From NCBI GenBank assembly GCA_964243435.1, contig CAXTFM010000002.1:10738-74737 (forward strand): DNA of 64,000 nucleotides. The letters run 5' to 3'. Source of the DNA: RH-AL1 sp964243435 (GTDB taxonomy: Bacteria > Pseudomonadota > Alphaproteobacteria > Rhizobiales > Beijerinckiaceae). Positions 42,694 to 50,708 of this stretch are shown piece by piece. Position 1 is the first letter of the stretch, and every line of letters starts with the position of its first letter. Under the pieces are notes generated by a model that was not told the origin of the DNA, searched no databases, and saw only the letters and a program-made list of their open reading frames with translations. The translations under genes were made by a program, and so were the position numbers.

Positions 42694-43322
42694 GCGCCGA
42701 AGCGCGACTTCGCGAGGACATGGCGCGGCTCGCCAAGTCGCTGTTCGACCGCGGCTTCTCCGTCGGCTCCGCCGGCAACATCAGCGCCCGCGTCGTTGAC
42801 GGCCTCCTGATGACGCCGACTAACGCTTGCCTCGGCTTCCTCGACCCCGCCCGCATCAGCAAGCTCGACGGCGGCGGCCACCACATGTCCGGCGACAAGC
42901 CGTCCAAGGAGGTGTCGCTGCACCGCGCGCTCTACGAAACTCGTCCCGACACCGGCGCGGTGGTCCACCTCCATTCCACCTACGCCACGGCGCTGTCGTG
43001 CCTCGCCGACACCGACCCGGAAAACTGCGTCCCTCCGCTCACACCCTACGTAGTGATGCGCGTCGGGCGCGTCGCGCTGGTGCCGTACTTCCGTCCGGGG
43101 GACGCGAAGGGCGGCGACCTCGTCCGCGCGCTCGGCGGGCGCCATGCCGCGGTGCTGCTCGCAAATCACGGCAGCCTCGTCGCAGGCCGCGAGCTTGCCG
43201 CCACCGTGTACGCGGCGGAGGAACTGGAGGAAACCGCCAAGCTCCTCGTCACCCTGCGCGGCGCGAAGCTGCGCATGCTCGGCGAGGGCGACGTCGCCGA
43301 ACTGCGCGCCGCCTTCGGCTGA
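42690..43322 (+). CDS. OtnC-like class II aldolase (3-oxo-tetronate 4-phosphate decarboxylase type)
   Basis: A 210-residue protein whose ATG overlaps the racemase-fold stop. The pattern closely follows OtnC: RLAKSLFDRGFSVGSAGNISARVVDGLLMTPTNACLGFLDPARISKLD, then SGDKPSKEVSLHRALYETRPDTGAVVHLHSTYATALSCL (metal His-x-His) and VLLANHGSLVAG, ending EELEETAKLLVTLRG. OtnC decarboxylates 3-oxo-tetronate 4-phosphate to DHAP in threonate/erythronate use. The matching isomerase gene follows directly. The OtnK-type kinase that usually completes the set is not in view. Confidence 0.92.
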   Translation: MSAEARLREDMARLAKSLFDRGFSVGSAGNISARVVDGLLMTPTNACLGFLDPARISKLDGGGHHMSGDKPSKEVSLHRALYETRPDTGAVVHLHSTYATALSCLADTDPENCVPPLTPYVVMRVGRVALVPYFRPGDAKGGDLVRALGGRHAAVLLANHGSLVAGRELAATVYAAEELEETAKLLVTLRGAKLRMLGEGDVAELRAAFG

Positions 43323-43341
43323 CCATCCGCCACCGGAACCC

Positions 43342-44139
43342 ATGCCCATGCACCTTGGCGCCTTCGCCGACCGCCTCAGCGCCCATATCGGCTTCCTGTT
43401 CACGGAGCTGCCGCTGCCCGAGCGCCCGGCGGCGGCGGCGCGCGCCGGCTTCCGCGCGCTGGAGCATCCCAACCTCTTCGCCCACCCCGCGCGGGTGGTC
43501 TCCGGCTGGTTCCGCGACGCCGGCCTTCCCCTCGTGCAGACCGGTTTCCCCGCCGGCGACGCGGCGCGCGGCGAGAAGGGCTTCGCCGCCCTGCCGGAGC
43601 GCTGCGCGGAATTCCGCGCCGGCGTCGAGCCGACGCTGGACTACGTCGCCGAACTCGGTTGCCGCATGGTCCATGCGATGGCCGGGGTGAAGCCCGCCGG
43701 CGTGGAATGGGCGCGGCTATGGGACACCTACCTCGACAGCATCGCCTACGCCGCCGATGCCGCGGCCAAGCGCGGCATGACGATCATCATCGAGCCGATC
43801 GGGCCGGGCTCCATCGCGAACTACGTCATCGACCAGCCGGCGCTCGCCGTCGACGCCATCCGCGCGCTCGGCCGTCCCAACGTCGCGCTGCTGTTCGACG
43901 CCTATCATTGCGCCTGCCTCGGCCACGACCCTGCGGCTCTGATCCGCGCGCACGCCGCCCTGATCGCCCACGTGCAGATCGCCGACGACCCCGGCCGCCA
44001 CGAGCCTGGCACGGGGACGATCGCCTTCGCGCCGATCTTCCAGGCGCTGGACGAGGTGGGCTATGCCGGCCCGGTTGGGTGCGAGTACCATCCGCTGGAG
44101 GGGACGGCGGCGGGGCTCGGCTGGATGCGCGCCGGTTGA
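43342..44139 (+). CDS. OtnI/Hyi-like sugar isomerase (2-oxo-tetronate or hydroxypyruvate isomerase)
   Basis: A 265-residue TIM-barrel protein (xylose-isomerase-like, AP-endonuclease-2 fold) from ATG 43342. It starts AHIGFLFTELPLPERPAAAARAGFRALEHP. Metal-binding positions are readable: Glu in IIIEPIGPGSIANYVID, Asp in LLFDAYHCACLGHD, Gln-Asp in IAHVQIADDPGRHEPGTG, and Glu in VGCEYHP. Family members interconvert hydroxypyruvate/tartronate semialdehyde or 2- and 3-oxo-tetronates. Order with OtnC supports the second. It ends the plus-strand operon of three genes. Confidence 0.92.
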   Translation: MPMHLGAFADRLSAHIGFLFTELPLPERPAAAARAGFRALEHPNLFAHPARVVSGWFRDAGLPLVQTGFPAGDAARGEKGFAALPERCAEFRAGVEPTLDYVAELGCRMVHAMAGVKPAGVEWARLWDTYLDSIAYAADAAAKRGMTIIIEPIGPGSIANYVIDQPALAVDAIRALGRPNVALLFDAYHCACLGHDPAALIRAHAALIAHVQIADDPGRHEPGTGTIAFAPIFQALDEVGYAGPVGCEYHPLEGTAAGLGWMRAG

Positions 44140-44156
44140 GCCCTGCGCGGACCCGC

Positions 44157-45968
44157 CTACGAGCGCCGCCCGAGCGGGTGATCGGGGTCGACGTCGAGGG
44201 AGTGCGCCGCATGGATCAAGGCGAGGTGGCTCAGGCCCTGCGGCAGGTTGCCGAGGAACGCGCCGGTGTCGACGTCCACCATCTCGGCGATGAGGCCGGC
44301 GCCGTCGGGGAGCGCCGCCAAGGCCTCGGTCATCAGCGCCTCCGCCTCGTCGCGCCGCCCCAGCGTCGCCAGGGCCTCCACCATCCAGAAGGTACAGGCG
44401 ACGAAGGCGCCTTCCTCGTCTTCCATGCCGGAATAGCGGTACAGCCATGGGCCGCGCCCAAGCTCGCGGCGGATGGCGTCGAGCGTCGCGGCGAGGCGGT
44501 CGCCGTTGTCGAAGCCGAAGCGCACGGCGAGCGCCAGCGAGGCGTCGAGGCGGTCCGATCCCGCATGCAGCGCGTAGGCACCCTTCGTTTCCGACCAGCA
44601 ATGCGCCTCGACCCAGGCGAGGATGCGGTCGCGCTCGCGCGCCCAGCGCGGCGCGCTGGTCGAGGGTAGGTGCCCTCGCTCGCTCAGCTCCACGGCGCGG
44701 GCCAGCGCCTGCCACGCGCTGACCTTGGACATGGTGTAGTGCTGCGGCTCATCCAACTCCCACATCCCGGCGTCCTTCTGCCGCCAGCGGTCGGCACACT
44801 CGTCGGCGAGCCCGGCAAGGGTGGCGCCGCTGCGCGTGTCGAGCACGTTGCCTCCGGCGACGAACAGCGCGGCCGTTTCGAAGATGTCCCCGTAGATGCC
44901 GTGCTGGTGCTGCGCCGCCGCCCGGTTGCCGGTGCGCACCGGGCTTGAACCGCGCCAGCCCGGCAGCTCGATCTCGCGCTCGCCCGGCACTTCGCCGCCA
45001 TCGAGGCGGTAGCACACGCGCGGGCCGCGATCGCCGAGCCGGTGCATCAGCCAGGTGAAGGCGGCCTTGCTTTCGGGGAGGACGCGGAGGCGGAGGAACG
45101 CGTTGATGGCGTAGCCGGCGTCGCGCACCCAGGCGTAGCGGTAGTCCCAGTTCTTCGCACCGCCGGCCTGTTCCGGCAGCGACGTCGTCGCCGCTGCGGC
45201 GATGGCGCCGCTCGGCGAGTACAGCAGCAGCTTCAGCACCAGGGCGCTGCGGCGCACGGCGTCGCGGCGGGGGCCGGCGAAGTGCAGGCCCTCCGCCCAG
45301 GCCCGCCATGCGTCGTCGGCGATGTCGATGCGACGGTCGATCTCATCCATGCCGGGCACGCCGAGCGGTTCGTCGTCGCCGACGATCAGCGCCACAACCG
45401 CCCGCTCGCCGGCGGCGAGCGTCGCCTCCGCGACGATGGCATGATCGTCATGGGCCACCACGGGAAGGTTGTCCGTTGCCCGGAACAGGCCGAGCACGGA
45501 GCCGACGTGGAACACCGTGCCGTTGGGATTGGGCTGAAGCCAGGGCGACGGCTTGTCGGCACCGAGGCCGAACTTGAGGCGGGCGCACACCCGCACCGTG
45601 CCCTCCAGCACCTCGATGCGGCGCGCCAGCTCGCACCACGGCAGGCGCCCGGCGAGCGTCGAATTCATCGACTCCGTCAGCCGCAGCGTGCCCGCCCCGG
45701 TGTTGAAGGTGGTTTCCAGCACGTTGCTGTCGCGACGATAGCGCCGCGCGACGCGGTACGGCTCGACGGGGGCGAGGGTGAAGCGCCCGCCGTTGGCCGG
45801 ATCGAGCAGCGCGTCGAACAGCGGCACCGAGTCGATGTTGGGGACACACCACCATGCCACCGCCCCGTCCGGCCCGACGAGGGCGAGGGAGCGGCCGTCG
45901 CCCAGCGCCGCGTAGTCGTGCAGCGGGAAGGGACCGTGGGGTTGGTCGGGGTCTGCGTCGCGCATCAT
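44157..45968 (-). CDS. Glycoside hydrolase family 15 protein (glucoamylase/trehalase-like)
   Basis: A 603-residue protein; start ATG 45968, with a second ATG immediately after. The bacterial GH15 pattern is clear: DYAALGDGRSLALVGPDGAVAWWCVPNIDSVPLFDALLDPANGG, then LPEQAGGAKNWDYRYAWVRDAGYAINAFLRL, PVRTGNRAAAQHQHGIYGDIFE, GPWLYRYSGMEDEEGAFVACTFWMVEAL, and LIAEMVDVDTGAFLGNLPQGLSHLALI. The last region holds the catalytic base Glu. No signal peptide, so it acts in the cytoplasm on trehalose or alpha-glucans. It is back-to-back with a beta-lactamase-fold gene and shows no link to the sugar-acid block. Confidence 0.94.
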   Translation of the reverse strand: MMRDADPDQPHGPFPLHDYAALGDGRSLALVGPDGAVAWWCVPNIDSVPLFDALLDPANGGRFTLAPVEPYRVARRYRRDSNVLETTFNTGAGTLRLTESMNSTLAGRLPWCELARRIEVLEGTVRVCARLKFGLGADKPSPWLQPNPNGTVFHVGSVLGLFRATDNLPVVAHDDHAIVAEATLAAGERAVVALIVGDDEPLGVPGMDEIDRRIDIADDAWRAWAEGLHFAGPRRDAVRRSALVLKLLLYSPSGAIAAAATTSLPEQAGGAKNWDYRYAWVRDAGYAINAFLRLRVLPESKAAFTWLMHRLGDRGPRVCYRLDGGEVPGEREIELPGWRGSSPVRTGNRAAAQHQHGIYGDIFETAALFVAGGNVLDTRSGATLAGLADECADRWRQKDAGMWELDEPQHYTMSKVSAWQALARAVELSERGHLPSTSAPRWARERDRILAWVEAHCWSETKGAYALHAGSDRLDASLALAVRFGFDNGDRLAATLDAIRRELGRGPWLYRYSGMEDEEGAFVACTFWMVEALATLGRRDEAEALMTEALAALPDGAGLIAEMVDVDTGAFLGNLPQGLSHLALIHAAHSLDVDPDHPLGRRS

Positions 45969-46091
45969 GCGGCAACGTCGCCGCACCGAACAAGTGCCGC
46001 GGCCATGTACACGCGACGGCGGGCGCCCTGGCCTTCGCCGCGCCCCCGTGCCAGAGCCTTGCGGGCCATGCCTTCGCCGCGCGCCAACTCG

Positions 46092-47228
46092 ATGAGCCAG
46101 CCCCGCTTCGTCCTGCACCGCCTCGACAGCCTCGGCGCGCGCCTCGAACGCGACGTCGCGGCGGGGACCATCGCCGGTGCCGACGTGGTCGTCGGCAGTC
46201 GCGACGCGGAGGTGTGGCGCGCCACCGTTGGGTATCGCGACGTCGCCCAGCGCGACGCGCTACGCGCCGACGCGGTGTGGCGCATCTTCTCGATGACCAA
46301 GACGCTCGTGTCCGCCGCCGCCATGGTGCTGGTCGAGCGCGGCGACCTCGTGCTCGACCAACCCGTGGCGACGTTCATCCCGTCCTTCGCCGGGCTGCGC
46401 GTGGCGGCGGCGGACGGGCGGCACGTGCCGCCCGCCGTCGCGCCGACGATCCAGGACTTGCTGCGCCACACCGCCGGCCTCGGCTACGGCTACCTCGGCG
46501 ACAGCGCGGCGGCCCGCGCCATCCGCGACGACGGGTTCCTGCGCGAGGACCTCGACAACGCCGCCTTCGCCGACCGCTTGGCCGCGCTGCCGCTGGAACA
46601 CCAGCCCGGCACGGTGTGGCACTATTCCCATGCCACCGACGTGCTCGGCCGCGTGCTGGAGGTGGCGGGCGGCACCGACCTCGCCGGCGTCCTCGCCGCC
46701 ACGCTGCTCGGCCCGCTCGGCATGACCGATACCTGCTTCCGCCTCCCCGCCACGGACGCGAACCGCGTCGCCGAGCCCGTGCCGCAGTCGCCGGGGCAGC
46801 GCCCGGTCTTCGGCGACCCGTGCATGCCCCGCCGCGGGCAGCGCGGCAATGGTGGCCTCGTCTCGACGGTGGCCGACTTCGCGCGCTTCCTTCGCGCCGT
46901 GATGGGCGACGAACTGCTCGCCCCCGCGACCGGGCGCCTGATGACGTCGGACCATCTCGGTCGCGACATCCGGCGCGGCGCGTACTACCCGCCCGGTTCC
47001 GGCTACGGCTTCGGTCTCGGCGTCGCCGTGCGCGTCGCGCCGGGCGAGGCGCCGTTCCCCGGCTCGGTCGGCGATTGGTGGTGGAGCGGGGTCGGCGGCA
47101 CCTACTTCTGGGTCGACCCCGTTGCCGGGTTCTTCGCGATCCTGATGATGCAAACCTCGTCGGCGCCGCAACGCCAGCATTACCGCGCGCTGACTCGCGC
47201 CATGGTGTACGCGGCGCTGGAGGCCTGA
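46092..47228 (+). CDS. Serine hydrolase, beta-lactamase/EstB family
   Basis: A 378-residue protein from ATG 46092 (an ATG at 46068 is possible). Class C beta-lactamase-like motifs: VWRIFSMTKTLVSAAAMVLVERG with the SxxK nucleophile pair, HYSHATDVLGRVLEVAGG with the YxH/N Tyr, and WWWSGVGGTYFWVDP taking the place of the KTG box. This is typical of EstB-type esterases and D-aminopeptidases rather than true beta-lactamases. No signal peptide, so it is probably cytoplasmic. Substrate unknown. Confidence 0.9.
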   Translation: MSQPRFVLHRLDSLGARLERDVAAGTIAGADVVVGSRDAEVWRATVGYRDVAQRDALRADAVWRIFSMTKTLVSAAAMVLVERGDLVLDQPVATFIPSFAGLRVAAADGRHVPPAVAPTIQDLLRHTAGLGYGYLGDSAAARAIRDDGFLREDLDNAAFADRLAALPLEHQPGTVWHYSHATDVLGRVLEVAGGTDLAGVLAATLLGPLGMTDTCFRLPATDANRVAEPVPQSPGQRPVFGDPCMPRRGQRGNGGLVSTVADFARFLRAVMGDELLAPATGRLMTSDHLGRDIRRGAYYPPGSGYGFGLGVAVRVAPGEAPFPGSVGDWWWSGVGGTYFWVDPVAGFFAILMMQTSSAPQRQHYRALTRAMVYAALEA

Positions 47229-47370
47229 ACACCACGCATGGAGAAACCCCAGCGGGCGTCGCCGCTGCGGCTTGGCAGGTCACCGCCGTCCGGTGTCGCT
47301 CGCCGACCAAGCCGGCGAGCACCCTGCATCGTGCAGCCCCCGGCCTTTCGGCGCAGGGATGGTTGCCGCG

Positions 47371-47790
47371 TTAGCGCAGCAGGCCGAGCGACAGGGCGGG
47401 GATGAGGGTGTCCGCAGTCGCCGTCGCGACGCCCGTCGTCCCAGCCAAAACCGTGCCCGGTACGGTCGCGGCGGCGCCGATGACCCCGGTGGCCCCGGTC
47501 ACAACCGCGCCGGGAATTGCCAGCAGCGAGCCCAGGATCGGGATGCCACCAACGGAGTCGGGGTAGGAATAAACCACCGGCGTGCCGTACTTGCGGTAGA
47601 AGTAATAACCGCAGCCCTTCTTGGTCGTGCACTTGTAGTACACGGGCACCACAGCGGCCGGCTGGCCGTTCAGCGTCGTGTAAACGGTGGCAGTGGCCGG
47701 CGGCGCGGCAGCGGCACCTGTTGCCATTGGCACGGCGGACGCGGCCACCGCGAGCCCGACCAGCGAAGCAAGTTTCAGAATGTTCTTCAT
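47371..47790 (-). CDS. Small secreted protein of unknown function
   Basis: A 139-residue protein; ATG 47790 has GGGGAG upstream and begins a good signal peptide (MKNILKLASLVGLAVAASAV... cut near AAAA). The mature protein has a Tyr-rich segment with two Cys (VVPVYYKCTTKKGCGYYFYRKYGTP) that could pair. It ends in a Gly/Ala/Val/Thr-rich hydrophobic tail with repeated TGATGVIGAAATV-like units. It may be periplasmic or outer-surface. Its 5' region has paired inverted repeats (47809-47848). I do not recognise the family. Confidence 0.75.
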   Translation of the reverse strand: MKNILKLASLVGLAVAASAVPMATGAAAAPPATATVYTTLNGQPAAVVPVYYKCTTKKGCGYYFYRKYGTPVVYSYPDSVGGIPILGSLLAIPGAVVTGATGVIGAAATVPGTVLAGTTGVATATADTLIPALSLGLLR

Positions 47791-47808
47791 GGAAGTACTC
47801 CCCGTGTG

Positions 47809-47848
47809 TGACGATTTCCCAAACATCGTCACAGCCTAAAAACGGCTG
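47809..47848 (-). promoter_or_regulatory. Two adjacent stem-loops in the 5' region of the small secreted protein gene
   Basis: TGACGAT-TTCCCAAAC-ATCGTCA (47809-47831) is a perfect 7-bp inverted repeat, and CAGCC-TAAAAAC-GGCTG (47832-47848) is a perfect 5-bp inverted repeat directly beside it. They lie 19-58 nt before the ATG. They could form RNA hairpins in the leader or be a protein-binding site. Function not shown. Confidence 0.45.
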
Positions 47849-47951
47849 CCACTCTCCTTAGTTCAGCTCGGCCCCGAAGCCGAACACATTTTTGCGAGGT
47901 TTCGGCCACAGTCGTGAGCTTTCTGCAACAGTGTCTGAATATAGCGGTCCC

Positions 47952-49070
47952 TCACTCCATTACGGGAGCGACCTTCTTCACGTCGGCCGCCATCTCGCCG
48001 AGCCATTTGGCGTTCTTGGCCGTGCCATCGAAGGTTTCGCTGATCTTGAAAAGCTCGTACTTGCCATCGATCGCGAAGGGTCGGCTGCGCCCGAGCAACT
48101 CGGCCACCTGCGCCTTGTCCATGGGCTTGAAGCTGCGCACCGCTTCGAAGGCCTGATCCATGTCGCGCTGGCTTTCCATGCCGGTGATAACCACGGAGGT
48201 CGGCAGGTTCAACGAGTAGTGCAGCATCTCGATCGGCGTGATCGGCGCGTTGGCCTTGAGCAGCACGCTGTCGCCGAAGGTCTTCATCCCGAGCACGGCG
48301 ATGCCGTGGGCGGCGAGGTAGGGCAGCACGAGGTGGGCGAAGGAGCGGAAATGCGCGTCCATCACGTTGAGCGGCATTTGGCAGGAATCGAACTGGAAGC
48401 CGCGCTCCTCCGCGACGTGCAGCATCTGCTGGTGGATGCGCGGGTCCTTGTGGCCGGTGAAGCCGATGTGGCGCAGCTTGCCGGCCGCCTTCGCCTCGAC
48501 GAAGGCCTCCATGGCGCCGCCTTCGGCGAAGACGCGGTCGGGATCCTCGAAGCGCAGGATCTCGTGATGCTGCACGAGGTCGATGCGGTCGGTGCGCAGG
48601 CGCTTCAAGGAGGTGTCGATCTGCTGCGCCGCCTCCTTCTTGGTGCGCCCGTCCATCTTGGACATCAGGAACACCTTGTCGCGGTAGCCGCCCTGTTCCA
48701 GCGCGACCCCCATGCGGAGTTCGGAGCGGCCGTCGTTGTAGTCCCAGCAGTTGTCCATGAAGGTGATGCCGCGATCGATCCCCTGATGGATCAGGCGCGC
48801 GGCGTCGGCGTCGCTGAGTGCGTTCTTGCCGATGTGGAAACCGCCCATGCCGATGGCGGAGATCATCTCCTGCGTGCGCCCGAAACGGCGGTACAGCATG
48901 TCGCCGCGGCGCTCGCCGGGGTCGGTGACGAAGGGCAGATCGGCGGGGTCGGCCGGACGCATCTGCGGCAGTGCGGGGACGTTCACGGGCGTGCCCCCCG
49001 TCGCGGCCTGCGCGGCCGTCGCACCGACGGCGGCGAGGCCGACACCCTGGATGAAGCTGCGGCGTTCCAT
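47952..49070 (-). CDS. Aldo/keto reductase with Tat signal
   Basis: A 372-residue protein from ATG 49070. The N-terminus MERRSFIQGVGLAAVGATAA carries twin arginines and a hydrophobic stretch, a Tat export signal. The aldo/keto reductase barrel follows: MLYRRFGRTQEMISAIGMGGFHIG, then GITFMDNCWDYNDGRSELRMGVAL (Asp and Tyr of the tetrad), VFLMSKMDGR (Lys), and DLVQHHEILRFEDPDRV (His). A late PTSVVITGMES segment binds NADPH. Export of an NADPH enzyme is unusual but seen in this Tat-AKR group. It follows larB on the same strand after about 60 bp. Confidence 0.92.
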   Translation of the reverse strand: MERRSFIQGVGLAAVGATAAQAATGGTPVNVPALPQMRPADPADLPFVTDPGERRGDMLYRRFGRTQEMISAIGMGGFHIGKNALSDADAARLIHQGIDRGITFMDNCWDYNDGRSELRMGVALEQGGYRDKVFLMSKMDGRTKKEAAQQIDTSLKRLRTDRIDLVQHHEILRFEDPDRVFAEGGAMEAFVEAKAAGKLRHIGFTGHKDPRIHQQMLHVAEERGFQFDSCQMPLNVMDAHFRSFAHLVLPYLAAHGIAVLGMKTFGDSVLLKANAPITPIEMLHYSLNLPTSVVITGMESQRDMDQAFEAVRSFKPMDKAQVAELLGRSRPFAIDGKYELFKISETFDGTAKNAKWLGEMAADVKKVAPVME

Positions 49071-49128
49071 GTCGATCCTTTTGCGGAATGGCGGTGCGGG
49101 TGGCCGGCGCGGCCGTAATGGGGCGATG

Positions 49129-49857
49129 TCACGAGGCGGCTCCTTCCCTGCGCGCGAGGTGCTCGGCGGCCCGCAGCAGGCGGAGCGCCGCGCAGGCCGC
49201 CCCGTAGCCATTGTCGATGTTGACCACCGCCAGGCCCGGCGCGCAGCTCGCGAGCATGGCGTCGAGCGCGGCGCGCCCGCCCGCCGCGACACCGTAGCCC
49301 ACCGAGGTGGGCACGGCGACGATGGCGCCACCGACGAGACCGCCGACCACGCTCGGCAGCGCCGCGTCCATGCCGGCGGCGACGATCACGACCGGGTGGG
49401 CGCGGATGTCGTCGAGGCGGCGGGTGAGGCGCCACAGCCCCGCGACGCCGACATCCACGATCAGCGTGGCGGCCTCGCCGTGGTAGGCCAGGGTGCGGGC
49501 AGCCTCGCGCGCCACGCCGGCGTCCGAGGTGCCGGCGCAGACCACGGCGACGCGCCCGCGCCCGGTCACCGCGCGGGGGGTGCCGAACACGGCCGTCCGC
49601 GAGGTGGCGCAGTAGTCGATGCGGTCGCGGTGGCGCGGCGCCAGCGCGGCGAGCTTGTCGGCGTCGAGCCGCGTCACGAGCAGCGCCGCGCCGCGCGCCT
49701 CCGCCGCGGCAAGGATGGCGTCGAGCTGCACGGCCGTCTTGCCGGCGGCGAAGACCGCCTCCTCCAGCCCGATGCGCTCCTCGCGGGCGAAGTCGAGCAC
49801 GAACTCGTCGACGGTCCCGTCGCCGGCACCACCGCCGTCGCCCGGGCGCACGCTCAC
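49129..49857 (-). CDS. larB: Nickel-pincer cofactor biosynthesis protein LarB
   Basis: A 242-residue protein from GTG 49857, overlapping the larE stop (GTGA). It resembles PurE (AIR carboxylase) in its C-terminal half: RVAVVCAGTSDAGVAREAARTLAYHG, then VVIVAAGMDAALPSVVGGLVGGAIVAVPTSVGYG and VVNIDNGYGAACAALRLL. LarB carboxylates nicotinic acid adenine dinucleotide and releases AMP to give the biscarboxylic mononucleotide. This is the first step toward the nickel-pincer cofactor of lactate-racemase-type enzymes. It is the third gene of larC-larE-larB. Confidence 0.94.
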   Translation of the reverse strand: MSVRPGDGGGAGDGTVDEFVLDFAREERIGLEEAVFAAGKTAVQLDAILAAAEARGAALLVTRLDADKLAALAPRHRDRIDYCATSRTAVFGTPRAVTGRGRVAVVCAGTSDAGVAREAARTLAYHGEAATLIVDVGVAGLWRLTRRLDDIRAHPVVIVAAGMDAALPSVVGGLVGGAIVAVPTSVGYGVAAGGRAALDAMLASCAPGLAVVNIDNGYGAACAALRLLRAAEHLARREGAAS

Positions 49858-50708
49858 GCCGGCACCGCCGTCGCCGTGAGGAAGGCGCTTCCGGTGCGGT
49901 AGGGCGCGAAGCGGACGCCGCGCGCCGCCAGCGCCGCCGGCGCGTGGCCGCCGATGGCGACGGCGAGCCGCGCCCGCTCGTCGGGGCCGAGCGCGGCGAG
50001 ACCCGCGGGGTCGAGCTCTACCACGATGCCGGCGGCGCGCACGCGGCAGCGCACGGCGCGCGCGGCGCCCTGCACCGGTGCGAGCCGCGCGCCGACCAGT
50101 TCTTCCACCGCGTGAACGAAGCGCAGCGTGTCGGCCTCGATGCGGATGCCGGTCTCGACACGGCTTGACAGGCAGGGTGCGGCCGGCAGCTCGGCCACTT
50201 CGCCAAGGCCGAGACGGCGCGCCAGCGCGCGCACCGCCGCCTTGTCCATGCCGGCCTCGACATAGGGGTGGCGCACCCCGTGGTCCCGCGCCGCGTCGAG
50301 GCCGGGGCGGTACTCGCCGAGGTCGTCGAGGTTGGCGCCGGACAGGATCGGCCGATCGGTGACGGCGGCGACCGCGCCGTACAGGTTGGTCTTGCAGAAG
50401 AAGCAGCGGTTGACCGGATTTGCACGGTAGCGCGGATCGGCGAATTCGCCCGCCGCGATCACGCGCAACGCCCAGCCCTCGGCCACCGCCTGCGCCTCGA
50501 CGCGGCGCGTCGCCTCCGTCGGCACGGCGGGGGAGGCGGCATGTACGGCGAGCATGGCGCCTGCGCCCAGCACGCGATGGGCGGCGGCGGCCAGGGTCAG
50601 GCTGTCGACGCCGCCGCTGACCGCGACCGCCACGGCGCCCATCGGTGCGAGCACGGCGCCGAGGCGGTCGAGGCTTTGCAAGGCGTCGCCGACCAATGCG
50701 TCACTCAT
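49854..50708 (-). CDS. larE: Nickel-pincer cofactor biosynthesis protein LarE
   Basis: A 284-residue PP-loop protein from ATG 50708, overlapping the larC stop (ATGA). The PP-loop is VAVAVSGGVDSLTLAAAA. Sulfur-transfer cysteines are visible: NRCFFCKTNLYGAV (two Cys, C-x-x-C) and LPAAPCLSSRVETGIRI (third Cys). LarE thiolates the pyridinium biscarboxylic intermediate after AMP activation. Sacrificial-type LarE uses only the last Cys. Proteins with all three are proposed to bind a [4Fe-4S] cluster that carries the sulfur, so this one is probably the cluster type (inference). Confidence 0.94.
   Translation of the reverse strand: MSDALVGDALQSLDRLGAVLAPMGAVAVAVSGGVDSLTLAAAAHRVLGAGAMLAVHAASPAVPTEATRRVEAQAVAEGWALRVIAAGEFADPRYRANPVNRCFFCKTNLYGAVAAVTDRPILSGANLDDLGEYRPGLDAARDHGVRHPYVEAGMDKAAVRALARRLGLGEVAELPAAPCLSSRVETGIRIEADTLRFVHAVEELVGARLAPVQGAARAVRCRVRAAGIVVELDPAGLAALGPDERARLAVAIGGHAPAALAARGVRFAPYRTGSAFLTATAVPA

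Noticed and set aside
46092..47228. Beta-lactamase (antibiotic resistance) reading of the serine hydrolase
   Set aside because: The KTG box is replaced by a WSGVGGT segment, no signal peptide is visible, and the pattern is that of EstB-type esterases.
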